DNA from: Amblyomma americanum
Taxonomy: Eukaryota > Arthropoda > Arachnida > Ixodida > Ixodidae
Reading direction: 5' to 3'
DNA length: 64,000 bases
Assembly (NCBI RefSeq): GCF_052857255.1
Contig: NC_135502.1
Location: forward strand, 155,048,599 to 155,112,598
Below the pieces are notes generated by a model. That model saw nothing but the letters and a program-made list of their open reading frames with translations, did no database searches and was not told where the DNA came from. Position numbers and translations under genes: made by a program. Each line of letters starts with the position of its first letter. Within the stretch, counting starts at the first letter, position 1. Below, piece by piece: positions 9,736 to 20,900 of this stretch.

Positions 9736-11334
9736 TCATTCTGTACACAGAAGGAAGATAGTCCTCGCTTGAATGAAGCGAGGGGGTGAAGAAACCTTGC
9801 CTTCCAAGTACTCGATGAGGCGTTTTATGTCGGGGTCCGAGCGTTGCTTCTGTGCAAAAGAGCTGGGTCTGACAGGTCCCAGGAAGGCGTCCTCATCGTC
9901 GTCCGGCGGCAGTGCATCTACAGTGGCTCGTGAGAGGCAATCGACGTCAGGGTGCTTGCGTCCGGAGTTGTAAACGAAGGTGACGTCAAATTCATGGAAG
10001 CGCAGACTCCATTGAGCGAGGCGGCCAGAGGGGTCATTCAAATTGCCAAGCCAGCACAGCGCGTGGTGATCGCTGACCACCTTGAACGGTCGTCCGCACA
10101 GGTAGGGGCGGAATTTTGGCGTAGCCCAGATGATGGCAAAGCATTCCCTATCTGTCGAGTAGTTAGCCTCGGCCTTCTAGCGTATGTGATGACTTTCTCC
10201 TGCCCGTCGCTTTTTTTAATGAGAACGGCAACTATTCCCACGCTGCTTTCGTCGGTATGAATTTCAGTATGGTCGTTTTCTTTAAAATGCAGGAGGATCT
10301 GTGGGGACTGTAAACGACGCTGAAGTTCTTTGATGGTTCCTCCTAGCGGCACTTCCCATTTAAATGGCACGTCTCCATTCTTCAGTTGGGTCAGGTGCTC
10401 GGCGATGCGCGAGTTTTCCACAAATCACTGGTAATATGCGCACAGTCCGTGGAGTCTGCGCACGGCTTACTTATCGGCCGGCGGTGGAAACTGTTCAATA
10501 GCAGCTTTTTTCTGTTGGTCTGGACGAACTCCCCCCTTGCTAACGATGTGGCCTAGAAACAGCAACTCTTCGTAGGCAAAGTCGCACTTCTCTGTTTTAA
10601 AGGTTAGGCCAGAGGAATCGATGGCGTCTAGTACAGAGTCGATCACACTTGTCTAGAGTGCTCGAGAGGTGCCATCTTGGGAGGGTATAAAGCGGAATTC
10701 TAAAGCACATATTGACTTTCACTGATAGTGGTTGCGCTGGAGAGCAACAAAATAGACACCTGAATCGCACAGGCACCAGCGCCTTACCGCTAGCAAAGCA
10801 GGTGCGAAAAGATTTCGCTTCATTTGCTCCGCAGCACACCGCCCGAGCGCTCTAGACAATTGTGATCGAGTCTGTACTGTTCCAAGTCTTTTGAGTTCCT
10901 CTAGAAAGTTCGAGGCAAAGACAACGACGTCATCTAAATATACCAGACAAATTTTCCACTTCAGGCCTGCCAGCCCAGTATCAATTACTAGCTGAAACGT
11001 CGCTGGCGCGGAGCAGAGACCAAGTAGACTCAACGAGTCAATCGAGAGTGATGAATGCTGTCTTCTCGCTATCTTTTCCGTCAATCTCAATTTGCCAGTA
11101 GCCGCTCTTGAGGTCCATCGATGAGAAATACTTGGCGTTGTAGAGCCGATCCAGCGTGTCGTCGATGCGGGGGAGGGGGTAGACGTCCTTATTTGTTATG
11201 TTGTTAAGCGGCGGTAACCAACGCAGAATCGAAGTGCGCCGTCTTTCTTTCTCACTAGAGCCAACGGTGTCGCCCATTGGCTGTTTGAAGGCGGGATAAC
11301 GTCGTTTCGAAGCATTTCTTCCACTTGGTCCCAT
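9736..11334 (-). pseudogene. gypsy-1 pol: reverse transcriptase and RNase H
   Basis: Minus-strand frames give the RT core (NKDVYPLPRIDDTLDRL, FSSMDLKSGYWQIEID, EKTAFITLD; 11038-11334), a GLCSAPATFQ block and the catalytic YLDDVVVF (10719-11090). RNase H follows with HTDESSVGIVAVL (10038-10421), then VSDHHALCWL, GRLAQWSLRFHEFDVTFVY and the tether GRKHPDVDCLSRA (9736-10080). These domains copy the element RNA into DNA and remove the RNA strand. Several frameshifts and stops separate the pieces. Confidence 0.85.
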
Positions 11335-11905
11335 ATTGCTTGTCGTTCTTGCAGCAACGCACCGTAGAGGCTCTGACGGAGAGGTCGGGCATGTTGGGCA
11401 GTTATAATGCGATGCTTGGCAATTCGTGTTTGCTGGACCTTCGGCGAGGACGAAAAACCTTCGCTGTAGTTTCGAAGCAGATTGCGGATCTAGTATTGTG
11501 TGTTCCGGGGCAGGGTTGTGTTGATGTCAAATGTGGCCGAGTTCTTTTGGTCATGCGAATCTTCTGCGGAGGCGTCGGAAAGGGCGAAGGAGTCAGGTAC
11601 GTCGGATATTTCGTCGAAGAAATCAATCGTCGTTCCTCTCTTAATGTGCAGGTATTCTTCGCTGAAGTTAGTGATCAGTACATCGGCCGGTTCATTGCGG
11701 AAATGTGTGATGCCTCTTGCGATGCTGATTCTTCGGTCTAGAAGACACTGCATGTTACCCTTGATGATGGCTTCAGGGTTAATGACATTCGTGGCGCCTT
11801 CGGTCACGATAACGCTTGAACGGGGTGGGACACTCACTTCTTCCTCCAGGACACTCAGTGCAACGTGAGTTTCTAGAGTTTTCATCGAAAGAATGGCCTC
11901 CTCCG
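11335..11905 (-). pseudogene. gypsy-1 protease-RT linker
   Basis: The minus frame 11490-11909 (139 codons) begins with TEEAILSMKT, contains VSVPPRSSVIV and ends in an acidic stretch. This matches the region between protease and RT in Ty3/gypsy Pol. The overlapping plus-strand frame of similar length is its antisense shadow. Confidence 0.6.
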
Positions 11906-12768
11906 TCAAAAGCGTGATGAGCTTGAACGCAGGTCGATGATCGTATGATGCTCATTAAGGAAATCCATGCCCAAGATCACTTCGCGGGAGCAATGCGCGA
12001 GAACAAATGTCTCAGAATAGGTATGTCCTTTGAAAGTCACTCGCGCTGTGCATCGTCCTGATGGTGTGATGCGGTGACCCCCTGCGGTGCGAATTTGTAG
12101 GCCGTCCAAAGCCGTCATGACTTTTCTCAGCTGCGCACCGAATGTTCCATTCATCTTGGAGTAATCGGCTCTTGAGTCGACTTGATCAGTAACTTTCTGG
12201 CCGTCGACAGTCACTTCTATGTCAGATGTCCTGGATCTTGCATTGCACGTCGCCCTCGGGGTCGAATCACGGCTTCGTCGCGTATGCGATTCGCGGATGG
12301 GGCGTGTTGCCGAAGCTTTTCTGGGTGGCGGCGTCGTTTTAATTTGCGTCGTGGTCGGGATTGTCATTTTGTGTGGCGTCGGTGCAGCGAGTATAGGTTC
12401 TTCATGCGGCGTCGCGGGTGCAGCGTCTTCATGGTGCGTGGTCGGTGGAGGATCTTCGGCGTTTCGCTCGTTAGCAACCTCACCTCCAGAGGTTTCTGTC
12501 TTTAGTTTCCCTTACGGGGGCTGCGAGACCTCCCTCGTACCGCGGGTGCGTAGCTGAGGCGTGGCGACGCAAAGCGCGAGGTTGACGACGATGGTGAGCG
12601 CGAAAGGCGGATCGGTGTGTAGTCCTGTCGACACAGGTACACGTCGATTTCCTGCGGACATTGGCCGAAGCTTGGTCGTGGGGCATCAACGGCCAATCCT
12701 CGAAGACCGACAGATCGGTACGGGCAGTGACGTAGAATATGACCGGCCTCACCGCCGTAAAAGCACAA
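11906..12768 (-). pseudogene. gypsy-1 zinc knuckle and aspartic protease, active site altered
   Basis: The knuckle reads CFYGGEAGHILRHC (near 12766-12725), with Gly replacing the second Cys of CCHC. The protease segment (11906-12367) has VDGQKVTDQVDSRADYS, where the catalytic DSGA is DSRA, and a downstream ILGMDFLNEH block typical of retropepsins. Both changes should abolish activity: RNA binding by Gag and maturation cleavage respectively. The Pro/Arg-rich stretch between them is low in conservation. Confidence 0.8.
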
Positions 12769-13177
12769 TGGTCGGTTGTCGGAAATCCTCCAGGCGTCGC
12801 ATTTCCTGGGCTTGAGTGTCGTTCGTAGGCTGGGCGGGCGGGGGCTGGGAGACGGCTTTCCGGAACAAACTGCTCATCTCGGGGAGGACGTAGAGGTTGT
12901 CGGTGGGGCTGAGGAGTCCTTCCCGCAGCGGCGTAGGTCATGACCTAGGGTTCTGTGGCCGTCGGGGTGCCAAGTGCCTCTTGCACTTCTTCCCGTACCA
13001 CATCCATCAGAGTCGCTGCTTGCGGCTGTGTGGAGGATGGCAGTAATCCTCGTATCTCCTGTCAGACCATTTCACGGATAACTTCCCGCAAGTTGTCGAA
13101 CGGATTGCACAGGCAGAGGAAGGGCGATTGTACTACCGAGCTCGGACGTCGAGGGTCTTCTTGATCATGCAAGCTGC

Positions 13178-13831
13178 CTATATGAATTCCTTGACTGTTT
13201 TTGGTGGCTGGCGGACGAGGCTACAAAGGGTTGTTCTTTTACGCCGCGTTATAAAATCTGAACTTTCTTTGCCTCGGTAAGCTCGGGGTCGGCGCGGAGA
13301 AAGAGGCGCTTTGTTTCTGACACGTAACCGCGGACAGGGCTCATTCGAAAGGTGGATCCTGGACTCGAAGAGTCGTTCGCCTGTTTTTTTCCTCACGACA
13401 CTGGTCAATACCTGCAAAAGTTCCGTCTTTAATAGCTCCCACGTCGTCAGGGAAGACTCGTAGTTTTCATACCACGCGCGTGCGGAGGCTTCCAGAGCGA
13501 AAAAGACGTGCTGGAGTTTCGCCGCACCATCCCAGTTGTTGAATCGTGCCACGCGCTTATATTTTTCCAACAATTCTTCTGGGTCTTCTCCTAGGGATCC
13601 ATTGATAGTAGGCGCGTCCCGCTGCTGCTGCAGTATGATCGGGGTCGACATCTTTGGCGAGGTAGTGGTGCTCGTAGCGGCCTCCTTTCGCTGTCTGGGG
13701 AGTTCCGGCAGTGTCCCGAACTCAGGCTGCTCTCCCCGGAGACGTCGATTGGCTCGGTTAACTGCAGGCTCGTCCTTCGGTGCTAAGCGCAGGGGGCTGG
13801 CGTCCCGACTTGAAGAGGGTGTCTGGAACAT
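13178..13831 (-). pseudogene. gypsy-1 gag (capsid region)
   Basis: A 217-codon frame. The N-terminal ~75 residues are hydrophilic; then come the retrotransposon-gag motifs (PEELLEKYKRVARFNNWDGA, ARAWYENYES, LTTWELLKTELLQVL). Gag forms the particle that packages the element RNA. The C-terminal ~60 residues are basic and have lost family similarity, probably after a frameshift. No zinc knuckle remains in this frame; it lies further on at ~12.75 kb. Confidence 0.8.
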
Positions 13832-13864
13832 TAATGGCTACCCAGCACCTCCACCAGAAATAGC

Positions 13865-14165
13865 ATAGTGGTGACGGCAGACGAAGGAGCGATGAAGACC
13901 CAAAAAACGTCTTCCAAAAGAGAACTGTTTATTGGGCTGACTTGCGGCCACGACGGACTGAATCACACGGCAGCAGCGAAGCGTCAAGCATGCTCGGTGG
14001 TCGTCGAACAGAATGCCCGCCGCTGTCGGCTGTGCTAAATTTAAAGCTGATAGCGAACGTTCGTGATAAAGCGCGCAGAGTTACTAGAACATTCCGGAAG
14101 AACGTAGAATCAGCTTTGCCTGGCTGCGATCAGTCGAGATAAATCTAGTTGCTTCTTGCGTCGCA
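13865..14165 (-). repeat. gypsy-1 5' LTR (approximate)
   Basis: On the minus strand this segment precedes a TGGTGGAGGTGC primer-binding-like site and gag. It shares words with the solo LTR at 54.85-55.16 kb: an AATAAAC-type poly(A) signal region, GTCGAACAGAATG, and AGCTGATAG on the plus strand. Ends are not exactly defined. Confidence 0.6.
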
Positions 14166-14484
14166 AAAAAGCAATAAATATGCGTTGCGGCAGATTGGAA
14201 GAAGGAACAAACACTGCAAACATTCGCGACAGTATAAACTTTACCACTTGTAAGAGGCATGCGGTAGACTTGTAGGGGGATATTTAGTAAGTCTTACAGC
14301 AGTTTCTACAGTGCTCGCACTTTTCATTTCTTACATCGCAGTAATGTGCTAGCACAGGGTAGAAAGCTTGTAACTGAACAGAAAAATGAATGGCCATGCT
14401 ACGTCTTAGCAACATTATTAGTACCATAAAATATATGTTTCGAATAAGGAACTCCTCATATTTATGTCAGCTTTTCATTCTTAG
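14166..14484. other. No gene seen
   Basis: AT-rich sequence between the gypsy-1 LTR and the gypsy-2 5' LTR. It ends in the TTAG that is duplicated beyond gypsy-2. Confidence 0.5.
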
Positions 14485-14689
14485 TGTAAGACTGGCCTTC
14501 GGCTTGAGAATCTTCAGAGGCTGGCGCTCAACGAAGAAGACGACGAGACGCGCCGAACACTCCGATGCTCGAGCGCCGAACGCTAGGTCCCTCGTGCGTG
14601 CTCTGGACTGAACGCTGTATCTGGTATGTGCCTGGCCGATAGCGATGGTTGTTCGTGACGCTGTGCTTTTGAAGACGTTTCTTATTACA
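14485..14689 (+). repeat. gypsy-2 5' LTR
   Basis: 205 bp, starting TGTAAGACTGG and ending CTTATTACA; it pairs with 19570-19774. The following TGTGGTGGAGGTGCC is the likely primer-binding site; the tRNA was not identified. Confidence 0.9.
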
Positions 14690-15420
14690 TGTGGTGGAGG
14701 TGCCAACGATCCCCTCGCCCTGGAGCTTCGCACCCTCGCATTGCCTACCGCCTCTGCAATGCCTGAGACTCAGACCGTTACCCAAACCGCTTCACCGCTT
14801 CCGTCGGCTGTCTTCTGTTCCGGCCCTGCGCGGCAGCGTGACCCCACCATCTTCAGCGGCACAGATGACACGGATGTGGAGGATTGGTTGTCCTCCTATG
14901 AACGCGTAAGTGCATACAATAAGTGGGACGATAGCGTGACGCTCACCAGCGTTATCTTTTATCTGAGCGACGTAGCCAATCTCTGGTTTCGAAACCACGA
15001 GGCTGACATCTCAAGCTGGGCCGCTCTAAAAACCAGTCTGACAGAAGTCTTTGGCCGTCCCGCAGTGCGAAAGCTTCGAGCCGAGCAACGCTTCCGAAGT
15101 CGGGCCCAGAAAAACCGGTTAAAACATCACCAGTTATATAGAAGATGTCGTCGTCCTCTGCAAGAGTGTCAACCCTTCCATGAGCGAGGTCGGCAAGATC
15201 AGCCACATTATGAAAGGCATTGAGGATGATGCCTTCCAGATGCTCGTCGCTAAAGATCCCCAAACAGTCTCCGGTGTCATCGGCAACTGCCAAAGCTTCG
15301 ATGAGCTGCGCAAACAGCGCCTTTCTACCCGGTGTAGAGGCTTTCAGGAGGCCGCACTTTGCAGCTTGGCTCTCCCAGGGGACGGTGCTTTGGACAAACA
15401 GTCGCTCCTCTAGAGCATCC
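14645..15420 (+). pseudogene. gypsy-2 gag
   Basis: The 192-codon frame (14645-15223) begins inside the LTR; the gag-like part starts near 14760 (MPETQTVTQ). Capsid motifs are RDPTIFSGTDDTDVEDWLSSYERVS, KWDDSVTLTSVIFYL, ANLWFRNHEADISSW and LKTSLTEVFGRPAVRK. After a frameshift near 15120 the protein continues as VGKISHIMKGIEDDAFQMLV (15180-15413). This is the retrotransposon-gag fold that assembles the particle. It is similar to the gag of gypsy-3 at 45.6 kb (the DVEDWL motif is shared). Confidence 0.8.
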
Positions 15421-16175
15421 GGCAGTTTGTACGTGAGGAACGCCAGCTATCTTTGTCTACCTGCCCGCCTACGCCTGCGCCGTCGCTCGCTCCCAACCTA
15501 CAGCGTGTTATCGAGCAGGTCGCTGAACTCCTGCCAGCTCTTTCTCAGCCACCCCCTGATCGTGGCTCCTCTGACGTACGCCGATGCCGTGGTGCGGTCG
15601 CGGCCCCCACCTGCTGACCCAGTCTACAGGCCACCTACCCGGCAGTTAGAAGCCCAGCGACCTGCAACCCCACCTTACCGTCCGGTTGCCCGCCCCGTAT
15701 CACAGCCGCAGCCACTCAACCCCTGGAGCACACAAGACAACGCCCTATTTGCTACGCCTGTGGCGTCGCTGGTCACGTGGCTCGTTTGTGTCGCAGTCGT
15801 GACCACCCTCCCTACGATTATAGGCGTGAGCCGATGTACGACCTTCCGCCGTCGTCCTCGCCTGCGACACACTTGCCGCCTCCAGATTCTTTTTCTCCTA
15901 GTTACCATCCCCTCTCCACCGCTCGCCGTCTCCTGGCCGTCGTTCCCGTTTTCCAATGCTCCGTCGCCAACCCCCCGTCCACGCGAAAACTAACCACCGC
16001 AGTTCTGGAGGCAAGAACTGCGTCACCAGCGACTCATTCAAGACCTGTTTCTGCGTCTGCCAATATTATTACCGCTTTCGTTGAGAGAGACATCGTCGAA
16101 GCACTTGTTGACACTGGCGCAGCCGTTTCTGTTCTGAGTCACGTCACACCCTCTGTCGCAGACTCAAAAAAGTGA
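15421..16175 (+). pseudogene. gypsy-2 nucleocapsid and protease start
   Basis: A Pro-rich stretch leads to an intact CCHC knuckle, CYACGVAGHVARLC (15750-15791). A retropepsin active site follows: ALVDTGAAVSVLS (around 16095-16135). The knuckle and the protease are in different frames, and a stop follows at 16173-16175. The protease continues in another frame with LLIGNVPYIIEF and VILGWDFLSTHQAVIDC (16250-16370). Confidence 0.8.
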
Positions 16176-16384
16176 CTATGCCCCTTCCTCCTGTTTCTCT
16201 CCGCACGGCCAGCGCTCAGGACATTCGACCGTAAGCTGCATGCACCGCCCGCCTGCTCATCGGGAACGTTCCCTACATAATCGAGTTCATCGTCCTCGCC
16301 CGCTCCTCTCACGACGTTATCCTTGGTTGGGACTTCCTCTCCACACATCAGGCCGTTATTGACTGCGCCCGTGCTCAGCTTCAC

Positions 16385-16657
16385 TTGTCGCCGTACAGTG
16401 ACGCCCCCTTGGACGTAACCGGTGCTGCTATCGCTACTGTGGTCGTCTCAGAGGACACAGACGTTCCGCCTTTCTCTTCAGTGCTGGTGCCTTTTCTTGT
16501 GCTGCGCTCTCAGATGCAACTGTCACTTATACCCCCTCTTTACGATGCGCTGACCAGAAGTCTGTTTGCTGCCTCATGCTGTGCTGACAATTGTTCGTGG
16601 CTCCAGCGCTATTTATGTGGCCAACCCGTTCTCCTGCCCTACCACTTTACTCCGTGA
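16385..16657 (+). pseudogene. gypsy-2 protease-RT linker
   Basis: A 90-codon frame of moderately hydrophobic residues that carries on from the WDFLSTH block; it corresponds to the segment between protease and RT in related elements. A frameshift near 16600 moves the reading into the RT frame. Confidence 0.55.
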
Positions 16658-17606
16658 CCAGTCGCTTGGTAGCGTTGCCTTTCTCGATCCCGCCTCCGCA
16701 TACCCCCTTGTTGATAGCGTGGCAGGCCTTCACGTCAGCGCGATTACGCTTGTTCCCATCACGAATCAGTCGTCTGTCGATATCTTCTACCGTTCCGTCG
16801 GTGCCGCCCTGACGTCTACCCAACGAGACCAACTTTTCTCCGTTCTGCAGCGTTTTCAAGCATCGTTTGACTACCAGCAACCTTCCTTGGGCCGCGCTAC
16901 CACCGTTACCCACTGTATTGACACTGGAACCCATGCCCCTTTGCGCCAACGTCCGTACCGCGTGTCAGCCGCTGAGCGCCGCATCATTGACCATCAGGTG
17001 ACCGACATGTTCCAGCATCACGTGATACAGCCGTCACACAGCCCGTGTGCTTCGCCAGTGGTTCTGGTCAAGAAAAAAGACGGTTCCATCCAATTCTGCG
17101 TGGACTACCGTCGCCTGAATAAGATTACACGTAAGGACGTTTACCCTCTTCCCTGTATCGACGATGCCCTCGACTGTCTGCAGGGCTCTCAGTTCTTTTC
17201 TTCATTGGACTTGCGCTCTGGTTACTGGCAGGTGCCGATGGCGGAGGTTGATCGCCCAAAAATTGCATTCGTCACACCCGACGGGCTCTATGAATTTAAT
17301 GTCATGCCCTGCGGCCGCTGCAATGCACCCGCCACATTGGAGCGCATGATGGACAACATACTCCGAGGGCTCCAATGGGACACATGCCTTTGTTATCTAG
17401 ACGACGTTGTAATCTTTTCCCCGGAATTTCCGTCTCATCTTCAGCGCCTTGAGACTGTTCTTTGTTGCCTGGCCCACGCTGGCCTCCAACATAATTTGAA
17501 AAGTGCCGCTTCGAAGCTCGGCAGCTCACCATCCTCGGACACGTCGCGTCGAAGGATGGCTTTCTCCCGGACCCGGCCAAGTTGCGAGCTGTGGCCGAAT
17601 TTCTGA
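16566..17606 (+). pseudogene. gypsy-2 reverse transcriptase
   Basis: The longest gypsy-2 frame (346 codons). RT motifs in order: HAPLRQRPYRVSAAERRIID, SPVVLVKKKDGSIQFCVDYR, RLNKITRKDVYPLPCIDDAL, FFSSLDLRSGYWQVPM, APATLERMMDN and the catalytic CYLDDVVIFSP (near 17395-17420). All key Asp residues are visible (LDLRSGYWQ and YLDD). The last ~30 residues after HNLKSAASK are frameshifted. It copies the element RNA into cDNA. Confidence 0.9.
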
Positions 17607-18180
17607 GGCACACTTCTGTAAAAGACCTCCGAAGCTTCGCTGGCTTCTGCTCCTACTTCCGCCGCTTTGTCCGCAATTTCGCCACTATTGTCGACCCCCC
17701 TGACCAAGCTCCTTTCCAGCCACCACCTTTCAGCCTGGTCGCCAGCCTGCGATGAAGCGTTTACGGCACTCCGTCACCTCCTGACCACTGCGCCAATTCT
17801 TCGTCACTTCGACCCTCGTTCTCCGACGGAACTCCACACCGATGCCAACGGCGTCGGCTTCGGTGCAGTATTCGCTCAACGCAAGCAAAGCTTTTAAGAA
17901 TACGTTGTCGCTTACTCTAGCCGGACACTCACAAAATTTGAAGCCAACTATTCGGTCACCGAGAAGGAGTGTGTAGCCATCCTTTGGGAGAACGTCAAAT
18001 TTCGCCCCTACCAGTACGGGCGCCCTATTGACGTTGTCACCGATCACCAAACCTTCTGCTGGCTGTCCTCTTTGAAAGATCCCTCTGGTCGACTGACGCG
18101 CCTGGCTCTGCGACTCCAAGAGTACGACATTCGCGTTATCTATCGTTCCGGCCGCAAACATGCCGATGCTGATGCCCTCT
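17607..18180 (+). pseudogene. gypsy-2 RNase H
   Basis: Frames give the connection [13 protein letters not shown] and [20 protein letters not shown], then RNase H motifs [17 protein letters not shown], an in-frame stop near 17897, [31 protein letters not shown] and the C-terminal [12 protein letters not shown]. Catalytic D, E and D positions are recognisable. It removes RNA from the RNA-DNA hybrid. Confidence 0.85.
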
Positions 18181-19534
18181 CACGTTCCCCTGTACCATCT
18201 GAGGCAGTGCCTTGCAAATCCGCCCTGCCTTCTTTGAAATTTGAGTCCGCTGATATGGCTTCCGAGCAACGCAAAGACCCGTGGATCACTTGCTTCTTAT
18301 ATCTCCTCTCTGGCCAATCGTCTCGACCTCATTCCCGTGCTCTCCGTCGTCAGTCGCACCATTTCGCCATCCGAGACGAGCTTCTTTACCGCCGCAACTA
18401 TCTCCCGGATGGTCGCAAGTGGCTTCTCGTCATTCCGACACATCTGAGCTCGTTCATTTGCTCTTCCTACCACAATGATCCCCAGTGTGCCCATGCCGGA
18501 TTCTTGAAGACTTTCACCCGTCCACAACAGCGGTACTACTGGCGTGGGATGGTCCGTTACGTCCGCCAGTTCGTTCAGTCCTGCACGGCATGCCAGCGAC
18601 GATAGCATCCACCTCACCGACACGCCGCTCCTATGCAGCCGCTGCCTTGCTGAGCGCAGCCCTTCGAGCGTGTTGGCATCGACCTCTACGGCCCTTCTTC
18701 TCAGCACATCAACCGGGAACCGCTGGATCATCGTTGCCATCGACCCCCTTACTCACTACGCTGAAACATCGCTTTTACCATCCGCTACAGCCCACGAAAT
18801 TGCATCCTTCATTCTCCATCGCATCATTCTTCGCCATGGAGCGCCCAAAGAGCTGCTCAGTGGTAGGGGTACTGCCTTCCTCTCTGAAGATGTAGCTCCC
18901 CCTTCAGGAATTCAACGTCATTCACCGCACCAGCTCCGCCTACAATCCCCAGACAAATGGCATGGTTGAGCGTTTTAATCGCACCCTCGACGACATGCTG
19001 GCCATGTATGTTTCTTCCGACCATTGTAGCTGGGACCGCGTTCTCCCTTTTGTCACATACGCTTATAACTCCGCTGCTCAAGCCACCTCCGGATTCTCTC
19101 CGTACTTTCTCTCATACGGCCGTGAGCCTTCTTGCACAATGAACACAATTTTACCTTACCGCCCTGATGCTTCCGAATTTACAACTCTTTCTCAAGCCGC
19201 AACGTATGCCGAAGAATGCCGGCAGCTTGCCCGGTCCTTCACATCTCACGCCCAGCAGCAGCAGAAGAGCACCCGTGATCCCCCTGCACTTCCTCCCACT
19301 TACCTTCCTGACTCTTTGGTCTGGCTCTGGGTACCCTCCGCAGGTCCCGGCCTTTCCTCTAAACTTGTTAGCAACTACCAGAGACCCTACCTGTTTCTTC
19401 AGCAGACATCCCCCGTCAATTTCCTCATCGAACCCCTTACGCCATCCCCCGATCATCGCCGCCGAGGCAGCGAAATTGTCCACACGACCCGCCTCAAACC
19501 ATACTACGACGCCGCCATCGTCACATCGCCCTAG
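18181..19534 (+). pseudogene. gypsy-2 integrase, one catalytic Asp lost
   Basis: The zinc finger lies at 18072-18605 ([27 protein letters not shown], then a stop). Core: RWIIVAIDPLTHYAETSL holds the first Asp; LLSGRGTAFLS holds Gly where the family has Asp (near 18860); MVERFNRTLDDML (18962 onward) holds the Glu. So the DDE triad reads D-G-E. The C-terminal region contains VWLWVPSAGPGLSSKLVSNY and ends VHTTRLKPYYDA at 19534, just before the 3' LTR. Two frameshifts separate the parts. Confidence 0.85.
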
Positions 19535-19569
19535 GCCGCCAGACTGGCGCCCTTTCGCGCGGGGGGAAT

Positions 19570-19774
19570 TGTAAGACTGGAGTTTGGTTTTAGAATCTTC
19601 AGAGGCTGGCGTTCAACGAACAAGACGACGAGAAGCGTCGAACACTCCGAAGCTCGAGCGCCGAACGCTCGGTTCCTCGTGCGTGCTCTGTATTGAACGC
19701 TGTCTCTGGTCTGTGCCTGGACGATACCCCTGGTTGTTCGTGACGCTGTGCTTTTGGAGACGTTTCTTATTACA
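19570..19774 (+). repeat. gypsy-2 3' LTR
   Basis: 205 bp, TGTAAGACTGG to TTACA, preceded by a GCGCGGGGGGAAT purine tract. The adjacent TTAG matches the 5' flank. Confidence 0.9.
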
Positions 19775-19950
19775 TTAGCATTGATCTTTTGCAAGTTACC
19801 AAGTTTCTACAGTCTTCAGTGGCTATCGTCAGGCCCACTTGTTTGTCATAGCTCCAGAGTACATGGTGGGTCGTGTCAGTGCAATCAAAGTAAAATCTGG
19901 ATAGAAATAAATTGTAACAAGGTAACCATGTGGGCTAGTTGGTGTGTATA

Positions 19951-20203
19951 AGACATAGCTTCACCAGCGAAAGAACGGGACACCAGGCGAAGAAGAAGAC
20001 AGGACAACGCTGGGCTGACAAGTGAAGTTTAATCGAGAAACGTCCTGGGTCACCAAACGACGCATGCGTATCAGGCTCACAAAAAACCCCTAAAAGACAA
20101 AAAAAACCTATGTGGCGAATCACCTAGGAGAGGATGCACGCACCATATTTGGCAAACAAAAAACAAACAAAAAGCACAAAAGCACAAAAAACACATAATT
20201 TGC
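19951..20203 (-). repeat. Left inverted arm of the Penelope-like element
   Basis: Begins AGACATAGCTTCACCAGCGA and ends ACACATAATTTGC. It is the near-exact reverse complement of the right arm, with a few mismatches and small indels. Confidence 0.85.
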
Positions 20204-20212
20204 ACACATGCT

Positions 20213-20897
20213 GTGACTGACTGACAGCTTCTACCAGCAAATCCGCCGCCTTGGTGACGCAGGTTTTCCGGCTGACGTGCTGACTGCAGTTGGTGAGTCG
20301 ATGCTGCAGAAGATAAAAAACCAGAAGAAACGTGATTCCGGGAATGCAAGAATGAAGGGGAAGAAAGTTGAAGTGGTGCCCTATCTTCACGGTGTTTCGC
20401 ATAACCTGAAGAAAGTGGCACAACGGCACGGCGTGACGGCAGATTTCTCTGCACCCTGTAAGCTGTCTGGTTTATGTTCACGTATCGCGATGGCCAGTTA
20501 GGGGAGGAAGCCCAAGAGCTGCACAGTGAAGCATGCCAACATGTTCGTTGCTTGTTCGACTCGTGTCGATTACAAGTTACCCCTATCATGTGGTAGAGTG
20601 TACACGGGCCAAACTGGCAGATGCGTTAATGCCCGGGCACGAGAACATAACAATTCCCTGAGAAATTTATCTGATCAGAATAATCTCCCACGTCACTGCA
20701 GGAGTTGCAAAGGCTGCGTTCCAGCTTTTAACAACATGTCAGTCATCGGAAAAGGAAAAAACAGGGAGGAGAGGGAAATCCTGGAGGCCTACCATATTAA
20801 GTTGCAAGGCAGTGACACATGCGTCAGTGCACCGTCTTTAAATCTCACTGACAAGGAATTTAGATTCCTGAGCAAAAGTGTACGAGTGCAAGGTTGA
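20213..20897 (+). pseudogene. Penelope-like GIY-YIG endonuclease
   Basis: Upstream part: FYQQIRRLGDAGFPADVLTA, then VPYLHGVSHNLKKVAQRHGV and FSAPCKLSGLC, which match the linker after RT in Penelope-like elements. The nuclease frame (20526-20897) has YKLPLSCGRVYTGQTGRCVN, the GIY-YIG core in its VYTGQTGR form, then ARAREHNNSL, CRSCKGC (Cys cluster), EEREILEAYHIK with the catalytic Glu, and the DTCVSAPSLNLTDKE tail. A TAG near 20499 splits it. The nuclease would nick target DNA for priming. Confidence 0.8.
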
Positions 20898-20900
20898 CAG

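Larger units (their letters stand above)
5210..14165 (-). mobile_element. gypsy-1: Ty3/gypsy LTR retrotransposon, split by LINE-1
   Basis: Minus-strand element with gag, zinc knuckle, protease, RT, RNase H and the start of integrase from 13.83 down to 9.55 kb. The integrase resumes beyond LINE-1 at 5.40-5.21 kb, where it stops against the satellite. The left flank of LINE-1 supplies the KTCRDCQRRK block that should follow the YYWPRLSVDV block on its right flank, so the two pieces belong to one element. One LTR remains at the 5' (right) end; the rest of integrase and the 3' LTR are missing. Many stops and frameshifts make it inactive. Confidence 0.8.
14485..19774 (+). mobile_element. gypsy-2: full-length Ty3/gypsy retrotransposon, inactivated
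   Basis: A 5.29-kb element with two 205-bp LTRs (TGTAAGAC...TTACA), flanked by a 4-bp target duplication TTAG (14481-14484 and 19775-19778). Internal order is gag, zinc knuckle, protease, RT, RNase H, integrase. A purine-rich tract (19556-19569) precedes the 3' LTR. The LTRs differ at about 21 of 205 positions (about 90% identical, counted by eye), which points to an old insertion. Frameshifts break gag and pol repeatedly. Confidence 0.9.

Noticed and set aside
11325..11741. Plus-strand frame of 138 codons
   Set aside because: It is antisense to the gypsy-1 protease-RT linker, which has clear family wording on the minus strand.
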